Source of the DNA: Lachnoclostridium sp. UBA7122 | GTDB lineage: Bacteria > Bacillota > Clostridia > Lachnospirales > Lachnospiraceae | Assembly: GCA_002493085.1 (NCBI GenBank) | Contig: DKXQ01000139.1 | Coordinates: 13,356-35,397 of the forward strand | Direction of reading: 5' to 3' | DNA length: 22,042 bases | Shown here: in pieces, positions 1-6,740 of the stretch | Position numbering within the stretch: the first letter of the stretch is position 1 | How the letters are laid out: each line of letters opens with the position of its first letter | Translations under genes and position numbers: made by a program | Notes under the pieces: generated by a model | Seen by the model: the letters and a program-made list of their open reading frames with translations, nothing else | Database searches by the model: none | What the model was told of the DNA's origin: nothing

Positions 1-22
1 TCCACCACTGAGCCACTCGTGC
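1..22 (-). tRNA. Probable 5' end of a tRNA, cut by window edge
   Basis: Read on the minus strand, the last 22 nt look like a tRNA 5' half. There is a 7-nt acceptor strand GCACGAG, then U8, G9, a G10-C13 D-stem strand GCTC, and a D-loop with A14, a purine at 15 and the GG pair (AGTGGT). The usual A21 reads G, and the anticodon, T-arm and 3' end lie outside the window, so identity cannot be assigned. The pattern is closest to bacterial tRNA-Gly-like D-arms. A strong promoter sits about 40 nt upstream on the same strand, which supports a stable RNA gene. Confidence 0.5.
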
Positions 23-67
23 AATAACTACTGCTTGTTTCTCTTATTCCTCACAAGCACGATACTT

Positions 68-96
68 ATATTACAACATAAATTAAATTCTGTCAA
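68..96 (-). promoter_or_regulatory. Sigma-A promoter for the left-edge tRNA
   Basis: On the minus strand there is a perfect -35 TTGACA (91-96), a 17-nt spacer and -10 TAATAT (68-73). The predicted start is near 61, so the RNA would begin about 39 nt before the tRNA-like 5' end. A 6-bp stem (33-38 with 53-58) lies in this leader. No protein start follows, so the promoter most likely serves the RNA gene. Confidence 0.65.
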
Positions 97-131
97 TAAC
101 TTTTTGAGATTTTTTTTAAAATTATTGAGGC

Positions 132-1010
132 TTATATAGTATTAATTATTTTAATGAATGGCTTAAGTCTGCTATAATACATTTGCGGAGGTTTTGTGCC
201 AAATTGTTTATCAAAATCATTCTTTATCTCACTGAAATTTTTAGGATCATGCAGCTTAATAATATTATATGCTTCTACAGCTCTTTTTACATCCAGGCCG
301 TTATAGTTTAAAATCACTGCCACAAGATTAACACCCCGCAAATATTTATTTTCCATATAATATTTTGAAAGCCTTTCATGCATCTGCGCATCTTTTTTAA
401 ATGCCATATATAAATTTCTTCCCTTGTCCTGTCCAAATAACGAAGTATAAATATGATACCAGGCTACCAGGCCAGAAACCGGTACAGACTTTGCAATTTC
501 TTCTGTATACTGCTGGTCTGTCAGTTTCCCATGGCAAAACCTTTCCTGCATTGAAACTATTCCAGCCTCTTTCTCTGTATCTGTCTCTTTATCTTTAACT
601 GCTATATCCTTAGCCTGTTCTGTTTTCTTTTTCTTCTTTTTAGCTTTCTTCTTTTTTCCGGTATTAAATTCTTTCTGGCTGATATCTATTCCCCGGCTTT
701 TCCAGAAATCAACTGTGTTTTTATAATCCTTGTCATTAGAATAGATACAAAATGATGATTTAGGATGTTTTACAACCAGATAAGAAAGCACACCGATAAG
801 CTGGTAATCTAATGCATTATTTCCAGCTGCACACTCCAGCCAGAGAATTTTATGGTTATGAACCTGTTGAAACAGGCACTCCTCCATACGTTTTGAATGA
901 TGTTCTGTATAAAAAGAAATTACTCTGTCTTTTTTTCCAAGTTTTTCAATTAATTTATACCATCTGTCACCTACATTTTCAGTATCAATTAAATAATATT
1001 TCCGTTTCAA
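132..1010 (-). CDS. PIN/NYN-like domain protein with basic linker
   Basis: This 292-residue protein starts at TTG 1010 with an AGAAGGGG ribosome-binding site 8 nt upstream. Residues 1-115 have the look of a PIN/NYN-type nuclease fold: strand YYLIDTENVGD with D9, E11 and N12, then D68 (NNALDYQL), then SNDKDY with D93 and D95 after a hydrophobic strand. These acidic residues would hold the metal ions of a ribonuclease. Residues 119-129 are almost all lysine and form a basic, probably disordered and RNA-binding linker. The C-terminal half (about 160-292) is helical and I do not recognise it. The gene lies 28 nt after the JAMM peptidase gene and is probably co-transcribed with it. The PIN-like call rests on motif pattern, and the substrate is unknown. 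No convincing terminator follows the stop. Confidence 0.7.
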   Translation of the reverse strand: MKRKYYLIDTENVGDRWYKLIEKLGKKDRVISFYTEHHSKRMEECLFQQVHNHKILWLECAAGNNALDYQLIGVLSYLVVKHPKSSFCIYSNDKDYKNTVDFWKSRGIDISQKEFNTGKKKKAKKKKKKTEQAKDIAVKDKETDTEKEAGIVSMQERFCHGKLTDQQYTEEIAKSVPVSGLVAWYHIYTSLFGQDKGRNLYMAFKKDAQMHERLSKYYMENKYLRGVNLVAVILNYNGLDVKRAVEAYNIIKLHDPKNFSEIKNDFDKQFGTKPPQMYYSRLKPFIKIINTI

Positions 1011-1038
1011 ATTTAAAACCCCTTCTGTCTATATATTT

Positions 1039-1476
1039 CTATATACCATGATGTAAATAATTTTTTACCACAACAAGTTTTCCAGCTGTCACATGTTTTG
1101 TACTGTCAATATTAAAAACATTAAGCACTGGTTTGTCAATATCCATTAAAGAAAGAACCATATAATCTGCCTCTGTGTCATAAGCAAGCCTTTTGTCCTC
1201 GTTTGAAAGCATGGCTGGTGAATGTGGATGCGAATGAAAATTGCCAAGCAGTCTGTAACCATTCTTTCTTATATCTTTTGCTACAGCAAACTGCTCCTCT
1301 GGAACCATAGAAAAATGTCTGCTGCTTTTATCTGCATTAACCATAAGATAAACTTTTTTGACAAATTTATTACTTCCATCCCTTATCCCGGCAACAAGCC
1401 CGCATGCTTCATATGGAAGGCTTGTTTTGCAGTGCCCCAGTATTGTATTATAATCTGCCTCAGTTATATACAGCAT
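1039..1476 (-). CDS. JAMM/MPN (M67 family) metallopeptidase
   Basis: This 145-residue single-domain JAB1/MPN protein has the complete JAMM zinc site: E23 in PYEACG, then H81-x-H83, seven residues, S91-x2-D94. In bacteria such enzymes cut after the C-terminal Gly-Gly of ubiquitin-like sulfur carriers, as Mycobacterium Mec+ frees cysteine from CysO. I chose ATG 1476 because GGAAGG lies 10 nt upstream. A TTG at 1494, directly abutting the stop of the upstream E1 gene, would add six residues and also has an AGGA upstream, so it cannot be excluded. The gene follows a ThiF/MoeB-like E1 with essentially no gap, the expected partnership of activator and deconjugase. No carrier gene is visible. Cytoplasmic; no signal peptide or membrane segment. 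Confidence 0.87.
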   Translation of the reverse strand: MLYITEADYNTILGHCKTSLPYEACGLVAGIRDGSNKFVKKVYLMVNADKSSRHFSMVPEEQFAVAKDIRKNGYRLLGNFHSHPHSPAMLSNEDKRLAYDTEADYMVLSLMDIDKPVLNVFNIDSTKHVTAGKLVVVKNYLHHGI

Positions 1477-1494
1477 GCCAGCCCTGCCTTCCAA

Positions 1495-2274
1495 TCAGTC
1501 CTGCAGTTTTGTAATAACTGGAAAGTTGCCACATACTTCACATGTTCCATCTGCTTCCGGCAGTTTTACTGTGCGGCACTCCATTTTTAATGCATCAAAC
1601 GTTAACAGCCTTCCTGTTAGCAAGTCCCCTGTCCCAGTAAGGTATTTAACTGCTTCCATTGCCTGCATGCTTCCAATTATGCCTGGAATGGCACCAGCAA
1701 GGCCAGCCTGCCTGCAGTCTGGCACTGCGCCCTCTGGAGGAGGATTTTTAAATATACACCTATAACAAGGCCCCTTATCTGGCACATATGTCATAAGCTG
1801 CCCGCTAAAGCGCAATACACCTGCATGGGAAAATGGCTTTCCTGAAATTACACATGCGTCATTAATTAGAAATTTTGATGTAAAATTATCAGTTGCATCA
1901 ATGATAAAATCATAATCTTTCACTAAATCTGTTATATTTCCAGCAGTAACCAGTTCATAGTATGTATTTACAGTGATATCTGGATTCATAGCATAAATAG
2001 TTTCCTTTGCAGACTGTACTTTTGCTTTGCCTATATCTTTTGTTCCATGTATAATCTGCCTCTGCAAATTAGACAAATCTACTGCATCTGCATCTGCAAT
2101 TCCTAATGTGCCTACACCTGATGCAGCCAGATACATAGCTGCTGGTGAACCAAGACCTCCTGCACCAATAACCAGCACCTTTCCATTTAAAAGCCTCTCC
2201 TGTCCTTCCACACCTACTTCTTTTAAAGCAATATGCCTTGAATACTGTTCCATCTGTTTATCTGACAATGCCAT
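1495..2274 (-). CDS. ThiF/MoeB/HesA-family E1-like adenylyltransferase
   Basis: This 259-residue E1-like enzyme would adenylate the C-terminal glycine of a ubiquitin-like sulfur carrier (ThiS, MoaD or CysO type). Seen are RYSRHI-like YSRHI (11-15), the nucleotide loop GAGGLGSP (37-44), D61/D63 with NLQRQ (69-73), DATDN (126-130), structural-zinc CxxC pairs at 170/173 and 245/248, and C187 in PDCRQAG at the position of the catalytic cysteine of ThiF/MoeB. No rhodanese domain is fused. The start ATG has GGAAAGAAGG 6 nt upstream. The JAMM gene follows immediately, which favours a sulfur-transfer or cysteine-forming role over plain molybdopterin or thiamine work, but neither thi/moa genes nor a carrier are in the window. 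Which pathway it serves is therefore open. Confidence 0.88.
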   Translation of the reverse strand: MALSDKQMEQYSRHIALKEVGVEGQERLLNGKVLVIGAGGLGSPAAMYLAASGVGTLGIADADAVDLSNLQRQIIHGTKDIGKAKVQSAKETIYAMNPDITVNTYYELVTAGNITDLVKDYDFIIDATDNFTSKFLINDACVISGKPFSHAGVLRFSGQLMTYVPDKGPCYRCIFKNPPPEGAVPDCRQAGLAGAIPGIIGSMQAMEAVKYLTGTGDLLTGRLLTFDALKMECRTVKLPEADGTCEVCGNFPVITKLQD

Positions 2275-2302
2275 AAAAGCCCTTCTTTCCTAATAAAATA
2301 TC

Positions 2303-2329
2303 AGCCGTCACTATTTATTAGTGGCGGCT
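2303..2329 (-). terminator. Hairpin after nlpC, in front of thiF-like gene
   Basis: On the minus strand AGCCGCCAC (2321-2329) pairs with GTGACGGCT (2303-2311) across a 9-nt AT loop, with one G-U pair, followed by TATTTTATTA. It stands 43 nt after the nlpC stop and only 28 nt before the E1 start. It is probably an intrinsic terminator of nlpC, though the U-tract is imperfect. It may also act as a leaky terminator or leader structure for the E1 gene. Confidence 0.5.
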
Positions 2330-2371
2330 ATAGTCTGCCTTAAATTTAATTGTAGTACCGTTACTGCCAGT

Positions 2372-3646
2372 TTACATAACCCTTCCAATTTTTAATGGCT
2401 GCCTGTAATATGCACTTGAAATTTTAATTCCATCAGTTGAATTACTTGCATGTATTATCTGGCCGCCGCCAATATAGAGTGCAACATGGCTTACTGAACC
2501 ACTTCCATAGAAAAACAAATCACCAATCTGTACTTCTGAACTGCTTACAGTCCGTGTTGCAGCTGCCTGTGCCCTCGATGTGCGGGGAAGATAATAGCCA
2601 AAGTGTTCATATATGCGCATTACAAAACCTGAACAGTCTGTACCATTTGTAAGGCTTGTTCCGCCCCATACATAACGGTTTCCAAGAAACTGCATAGCAT
2701 AATTTACAATAGCAGACCCTGTACTATAACTGCTGCTGTCTGAAGAGCCAGAGTCATTTGAAGAACTGCCTGAAGAACTGCTTTTTCTTACAGGTGGTTT
2801 TATTTTAACTGCCCTGTTAAGGTTATATGTAAAATTTATAAAATCTTTGCTTACAAATACCTTTTCTTCATCTATTTTAAGCATTACCCAGTTTTTGGCA
2901 TCTTTATACATCTTATCCATATCAATGCTGCGTAATTCTTTTTTAGAACAGTACTTTGATATATATTTTTTAAGCCATTTTTTTGTTATATTTTCATTGC
3001 CTACCCTGTATTCCTCTTCGGCTGAAATCTGGTCGTAGATAGTTGAATCAGTAGAAGGAAGTGTACGTACATTCAAAGTTTCTGTAGATACTGTTGCCCT
3101 TAACGTTGCAACCTTTTTTGCCCTTGCCTCTGCCTTTTCATCAGTCAGAAGATATTCAGCCTTGACCCAGCCTTTTACCTTGCCTGATACAATCTTTGCC
3201 CAGCCCTTTTTTATCTTATATATATTACATCCTGAATTTCTTGTCATCTTACCAGCAATTTTTGAACTTTTGCTTGGAGACTTGCGCACATTGAGGTAAT
3301 TGTGCACATTGGCAACACCCAGCCTGTCATAGACAAGGTTTAGCTTAAGGTGTTCCTCTTCTTTTTCTTCTTTTTTTGTTTTATCCTTTTTATCTGTTTT
3401 CTGTGCTGGTTCTGCTGATGGCGCAGGAGTTTCAATGCTATCTTCATTCTCCCGCTCTTCTGCTATTTTTGCTTCTTCCTTTTCCTTGTCTTCAATAACT
3501 GCATCACAATATTTATCAAGGGAAATTGTCAAACCAGCCAGGGGTTTCTCTTCTGCCAGGGACATGGCTTCTCCTGCTGCTGGTACAGTCATAAATGATA
3601 CAGCAGCCACGAATACAGCCAGAGTATTAAAAATATGTTTTCTCAT
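2372..3646 (-). CDS. Secreted SH3b-NlpC/P60 peptidoglycan endopeptidase
   Basis: A cell-wall hydrolase of 424 residues predicted to cut peptide stems of peptidoglycan. Start ATG 3646 is chosen because GGAGGG lies 5 nt upstream and the product then opens with a signal peptide (MRKH, hydrophobic 8-22, AAGEA cleavage region); an upstream in-frame start at 3694 would bury this signal. Residues 50-100 are a charged Lys/Glu linker. An SH3b-like repeat spans about 105-168 (LNVRKSPSKSS) and a second begins near 187 (LNVRTLPSTDS). A Ser-rich linker (289-310) precedes the NlpC/P60 domain with catalytic C338 (DCSGF), H387 (SHVALYIG) and H399 (IIHAS). No anchor is visible, so the protein is probably released or held to the wall by its SH3b domains. 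It is transcribed from a consensus promoter and followed by a hairpin, so it is probably monocistronic. Confidence 0.93.
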   Translation of the reverse strand: MRKHIFNTLAVFVAAVSFMTVPAAGEAMSLAEEKPLAGLTISLDKYCDAVIEDKEKEEAKIAEERENEDSIETPAPSAEPAQKTDKKDKTKKEEKEEEHLKLNLVYDRLGVANVHNYLNVRKSPSKSSKIAGKMTRNSGCNIYKIKKGWAKIVSGKVKGWVKAEYLLTDEKAEARAKKVATLRATVSTETLNVRTLPSTDSTIYDQISAEEEYRVGNENITKKWLKKYISKYCSKKELRSIDMDKMYKDAKNWVMLKIDEEKVFVSKDFINFTYNLNRAVKIKPPVRKSSSSGSSSNDSGSSDSSSYSTGSAIVNYAMQFLGNRYVWGGTSLTNGTDCSGFVMRIYEHFGYYLPRTSRAQAAATRTVSSSEVQIGDLFFYGSGSVSHVALYIGGGQIIHASNSTDGIKISSAYYRQPLKIGRVM

Positions 3647-3747
3647 AGTACCCTCCGCTACCTTGCAGGCTGGAACCCACCATACAGTATGCAAGATAAT
3701 ATGTTTTCTGGATTATTGTTACAAAACTATTACAAACGCTCTTAGAG

Positions 3748-3776
3748 ATTATAACAACTCGTAAGGGCTTTGTCAA
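3748..3776 (-). promoter_or_regulatory. Consensus sigma-A promoter of nlpC
   Basis: The minus strand carries TTGACA (3771-3776), exactly 17 nt, then TATAAT (3748-3753), a perfect match to the vegetative consensus. Transcription should start near 3741, leaving a leader of about 95 nt before ATG 3646. In the leader, CTTGCA (3690-3695) and TGCAAG (3662-3667) can pair as the base of an interrupted hairpin, just ahead of the ribosome-binding site. Confidence 0.8.
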
Positions 3777-3893
3777 TTATTAAATTTTTTTGGACTAAGT
3801 ATATTGCATGTATAATCTTCCAAAAACTGTACAAATTATATACAAAGGAACAGCAGCTTTGTTCTAAAGTAAAAATATAAGTGAGGTATCAGA

Positions 3894-4352
3894 ATGATAT
3901 TACAAGAAAAAGAAAAGACAGCTATTAAAGACCTTCAGACACAGGAACAGACATGTATTAAAAAATATGGCAAATACAGCCAGGAAGCAAAAGACCCTGT
4001 TTTAAAGAATCTTTTCAGCACTTTGCAGAAAAAGGAGCAGCAGCACTATAATTCACTCCAGCAGGTGCTTGATGGTGAAGTGCCTTCTTGTGACTGTAAT
4101 GACAGCGATGGTGCAAAGTATGAACCAAAGGCAACTTATGACACAATGTCAGACAGTGAAGACAAGAAAGCTGATAATTTCCTTGTGACAGACTGCATTG
4201 CAACTGAAAAACTTGTTTCTTCTGAATACAATATGGATGTTTTTATATTTGCTAATGCTGCTTTAAGAAAACTGCTGGCTGATATCCAGATTGAAGAGCA
4301 GAACCATGCACTTATGCTTCACAAATATAAAACAGCAAATGGCATGGCATAA
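3894..4352 (+). CDS. CotF-family spore coat protein, ferritin-like
   Basis: This 152-residue four-helix protein resembles the CotF spore-coat family. Seen directly are two half-repeats with the ferritin/rubrerythrin iron pattern: E18 followed 30 residues later by E48-x-x-H51, and E105 followed 30 residues later by E135-x-x-H138. A loop with two cysteines (C66, C68) and an acidic stretch joins the halves. The protein is cytosolic in sequence terms, with no signal, as expected for a coat protein made in the mother cell. GAGG lies 7 nt before the ATG. The gene is divergent from nlpC and has its own terminator. TATAAT at 3811-3816 could be a -10 but lacks a well-placed -35; a sporulation sigma factor is possible and I could not settle it. 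The coat role is inferred from the family. Confidence 0.72.
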   Translation: MILQEKEKTAIKDLQTQEQTCIKKYGKYSQEAKDPVLKNLFSTLQKKEQQHYNSLQQVLDGEVPSCDCNDSDGAKYEPKATYDTMSDSEDKKADNFLVTDCIATEKLVSSEYNMDVFIFANAALRKLLADIQIEEQNHALMLHKYKTANGMA

Positions 4353-4398
4353 AATATCTGGTGAAAATGAGGTAAAAGACTTATTATGGTATTTAACA

Positions 4399-4420
4399 GG
4401 GCAGATAAATCTATCTGCCC
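4399..4420. terminator. Bidirectional terminator between cot gene and serA
   Basis: GGGCAGATA (4399-4407) and TATCTGCCC (4412-4420) form a perfect 9-bp stem with a 4-nt loop. It sits 46 nt after the coat gene stop and 36 nt after the serA stop, between two convergent genes. The downstream tracts are only moderately T-rich on both sides, so efficiency is uncertain. Confidence 0.6.
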
Positions 4421-4456
4421 CATTTGTCTGCCAGTTTTTGTAAAATTACTGTTTTT

Positions 4457-5620
4457 TTACTTTATAATGCGTGTTTTTAATACACCATCAATACTGTCTA
4501 ACTTTCCAGCCATAGATTCTGTGCTTGCTGAATCTATATCAAATACACAATATGAATAATTGCCACGGCTCTTGTTAGTCATATGGGATATATTTACACC
4601 CTCTTCTGAAAATACATTAGTCAGGCGGCTTAACATGCCTGGTACATTTTTATGTGCAACAGTAATTCTTCCTTCTGAGCTGCATTTTCCTGCATCACAT
4701 GCCGGGAAGTTTACTGAATTAATTATATTGCCATTTTCAAGGTAATTACGCAGTTCATCTACTGCCATAACTGCACAATTGTCTTCTGACTCGGCAGTTG
4801 ATGCGCCAAGGTGTGGTGTCGCAATTACATTTGGCATTTTCATTACTGCCGGATTAGGGAAATCTGTAACATATTTTGCTACTTTTCCTGATTCCAGGGC
4901 AGCTTTCATATCTTCGTCGTTTACAAGTGTATCCCTTGCCATATTTATAATTACTACACCGTCTTTCATCTTGTCAAACACTTCTTTGTTTAACATTCCT
5001 CTTGTTTCATCAAGAAGCGGCACATGTATTGTGATATAGTCACATTCTTTATAGATTTCATCATATGTTTTTACAATTTTAATATCTCTTGAAAGTGAAA
5101 GTGCATTTTTTACTGAAAGAAATGGGTCTACACCATATACTTCCATCTTCATGCGGTTAGCTACATTGGCAGCAAGTACGCCTATAGCACCAAGACCGAT
5201 AACACCCATCTTTTTTCCCATAAGCTCTGTGCCTGCAAACTGTTTCTTGGCTTTTTCCATATCTTTGCTGATATTTGCATTGTCCCTGTTTTCATTTACC
5301 CAGTCAATGCCGCCTTTGATATCACGTGCTGCAAGTAACATTCCTGCTACAAAGAGTTCTTTGACACCGTTGGCATTAGCACCTGGTGTATTAAAAACTA
5401 CAATGCCCTTATCTGCACACTTGTCAGTTGGAATATTGTTATAGCCTGCACCAGCCCTTGCAACCGCAAGCAGTGAATCTGGCAATTCCAGGTCATGCAT
5501 TGACGCACTTCTTACAAGGACAGCCTGTGCCTGTGCAAGTTCTTCTGTCTTTTCATAATTATCTGTAAAATTATCAAGCCCGACACTGGCGATTGGATTT
5601 AAACATGTGTATTTAAACAT
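4457..5620 (-). CDS. serA: D-3-phosphoglycerate dehydrogenase, short ACT form
   Basis: Catalyses 3-phosphoglycerate + NAD+ to 3-phosphohydroxypyruvate, the first step of serine synthesis. The 387-residue protein has a Rossmann loop GLGAIG (142-147) with D165 for the NAD ribose, R229 in NMARDTL, H270 in PHLGAST, and a C-terminal ACT domain from about 318 that normally binds serine for feedback control. It is shorter than the E. coli/Mycobacterium types. Where most 2-hydroxyacid dehydrogenases have DVFxxEP with the catalytic glutamate, this one reads DFPNP (253-257), and no Glu occurs between residues 244 and 270. The start overlaps the serC stop as TAATG, with GAGGAGG 10 nt upstream, so the two are translationally coupled. 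Coupling to serC makes the assignment secure despite the odd active site. Confidence 0.95.
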   Translation of the reverse strand: MFKYTCLNPIASVGLDNFTDNYEKTEELAQAQAVLVRSASMHDLELPDSLLAVARAGAGYNNIPTDKCADKGIVVFNTPGANANGVKELFVAGMLLAARDIKGGIDWVNENRDNANISKDMEKAKKQFAGTELMGKKMGVIGLGAIGVLAANVANRMKMEVYGVDPFLSVKNALSLSRDIKIVKTYDEIYKECDYITIHVPLLDETRGMLNKEVFDKMKDGVVIINMARDTLVNDEDMKAALESGKVAKYVTDFPNPAVMKMPNVIATPHLGASTAESEDNCAVMAVDELRNYLENGNIINSVNFPACDAGKCSSEGRITVAHKNVPGMLSRLTNVFSEEGVNISHMTNKSRGNYSYCVFDIDSASTESMAGKLDSIDGVLKTRIIK

Positions 5621-6702
5621 TATGCATTTTCCTCCTCAAACTTCTTCATAAATTCCACAAGTTTTACAATGCCTTCTTTTGGCATAGCGTTATAAATACT
5701 TGCCCTCATGCCGCCAACTGAGCGGTGTCCTTTAAGGTTAACCAAACCGTTTTGTGCTGCCTCTGCAACAAATTTAGCATCAAGGTTTTCATTGCCTGTT
5801 ACAAATGGCACATTCATAAGTGAACGGTCTTCTGGAACAACTGTACCTTTAAAAAGCTTGCTGCTGTCAAGGAAATCATAAAGTATCTTTGCCTTTTCTT
5901 CATTCCTCTGTTTCATAACTTCAAGCCCGCCCATATTTTTAATCCACTTAAATACTTTGCCACAGATATAAATGCCATAAGCTGGCGGTGTGTTATACAG
6001 TGAACCTGCATCAGCATGTGTTTTATATGTCAGCATTGTCGGAGTGCCAGGAAGTACATCTTCTGTAATAAGGTCTTCCCGCATAATTACAATTACAACA
6101 CCAGCAGGACCAATATTTTTCTGTACTCCGCCATAGATTACGCCATATTTTGATACGTCAGCAGGTTCAGATAAAAAGCATGAAGAAACATCTGCCACAA
6201 GTGTTTTGCCTTTCGTATCAGGAAGTTTTTTATATTTTGTACCATATATTGTATTATTTTCACATATATAAACATAATCTGCATCTTCAGAAATTGGCAA
6301 ATCTGAACAATCAGGGATATATGAGAATGTCTTATCTTCGGATGAAGCAATTTTATTTGCTTTGCCGTACTTGCATGCTTCCTGCCATGCCTTTTTTGCC
6401 CACTGTCCTGTTATAATATAGTCAGCAACTTTGTTTTTCATAAGGTTCATAGGTATCATTGCAAACTGCTGTGAAGCGCCACCCTGTAAAAACATTACTT
6501 TGTAATTGTCAGGAATATTCATAAGTTCCCTTAAATCTTTTTCTGCTGTCTTGATTATATTGTCATATGCTTTGGAACGGTGGCTCATCTCCATAACTGA
6601 CATGCCTGTTCCTTCATAATCTAACATCTCTGCTGCTGCTTCTTTTAATACCTCCTCCGGTAATACCGCCGGACCGGCTGAAAAATTATAAACTCTGCCC
6701 AC
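5620..6702 (-). CDS. serC: Phosphoserine aminotransferase
   Basis: A PLP enzyme that converts 3-phosphohydroxypyruvate and glutamate to O-phosphoserine, the second step of serine synthesis. The 360-residue length is normal for the family. Visible are the N-terminal NFSAGPA (6-12), the cofactor contact QGGASQQF (73-80), W101 in TGQWAKKA, DVSSCF (171-176) and the Schiff-base lysine K195 in GGVQKNIGPAG. HRSVGGMRAS (326-335) is the phosphate-binding segment near the C-terminus. The start is GTG 6702 with AGAAGGAGG about 8-9 nt upstream. The gene lies 38 nt after ilvB and overlaps serA by one base, so it is the fourth gene of the amino-acid operon. No serB phosphatase is in view. Confidence 0.97.
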   Translation of the reverse strand: MGRVYNFSAGPAVLPEEVLKEAAAEMLDYEGTGMSVMEMSHRSKAYDNIIKTAEKDLRELMNIPDNYKVMFLQGGASQQFAMIPMNLMKNKVADYIITGQWAKKAWQEACKYGKANKIASSEDKTFSYIPDCSDLPISEDADYVYICENNTIYGTKYKKLPDTKGKTLVADVSSCFLSEPADVSKYGVIYGGVQKNIGPAGVVIVIMREDLITEDVLPGTPTMLTYKTHADAGSLYNTPPAYGIYICGKVFKWIKNMGGLEVMKQRNEEKAKILYDFLDSSKLFKGTVVPEDRSLMNVPFVTGNENLDAKFVAEAAQNGLVNLKGHRSVGGMRASIYNAMPKEGIVKLVEFMKKFEEENA

Positions 6703-6740
6703 TTTAATGTGCCTCCTTCTGTAAAAATAATTATGTTGTG

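Noticed and set aside
93..128. Terminator after the PIN-like gene (TCAATAA/TTATTGA arms)
   Set aside because: The stem is 7 bp of mostly A-T with a long loop and would overlap the -35 of the next promoter; too weak to call.
3788..3816. Vegetative promoter for the coat protein gene
   Set aside because: TATAAT at 3811-3816 has only poor -35 matches at 15-18 nt; a sporulation sigma factor may be used instead, so it was not listed as a feature.
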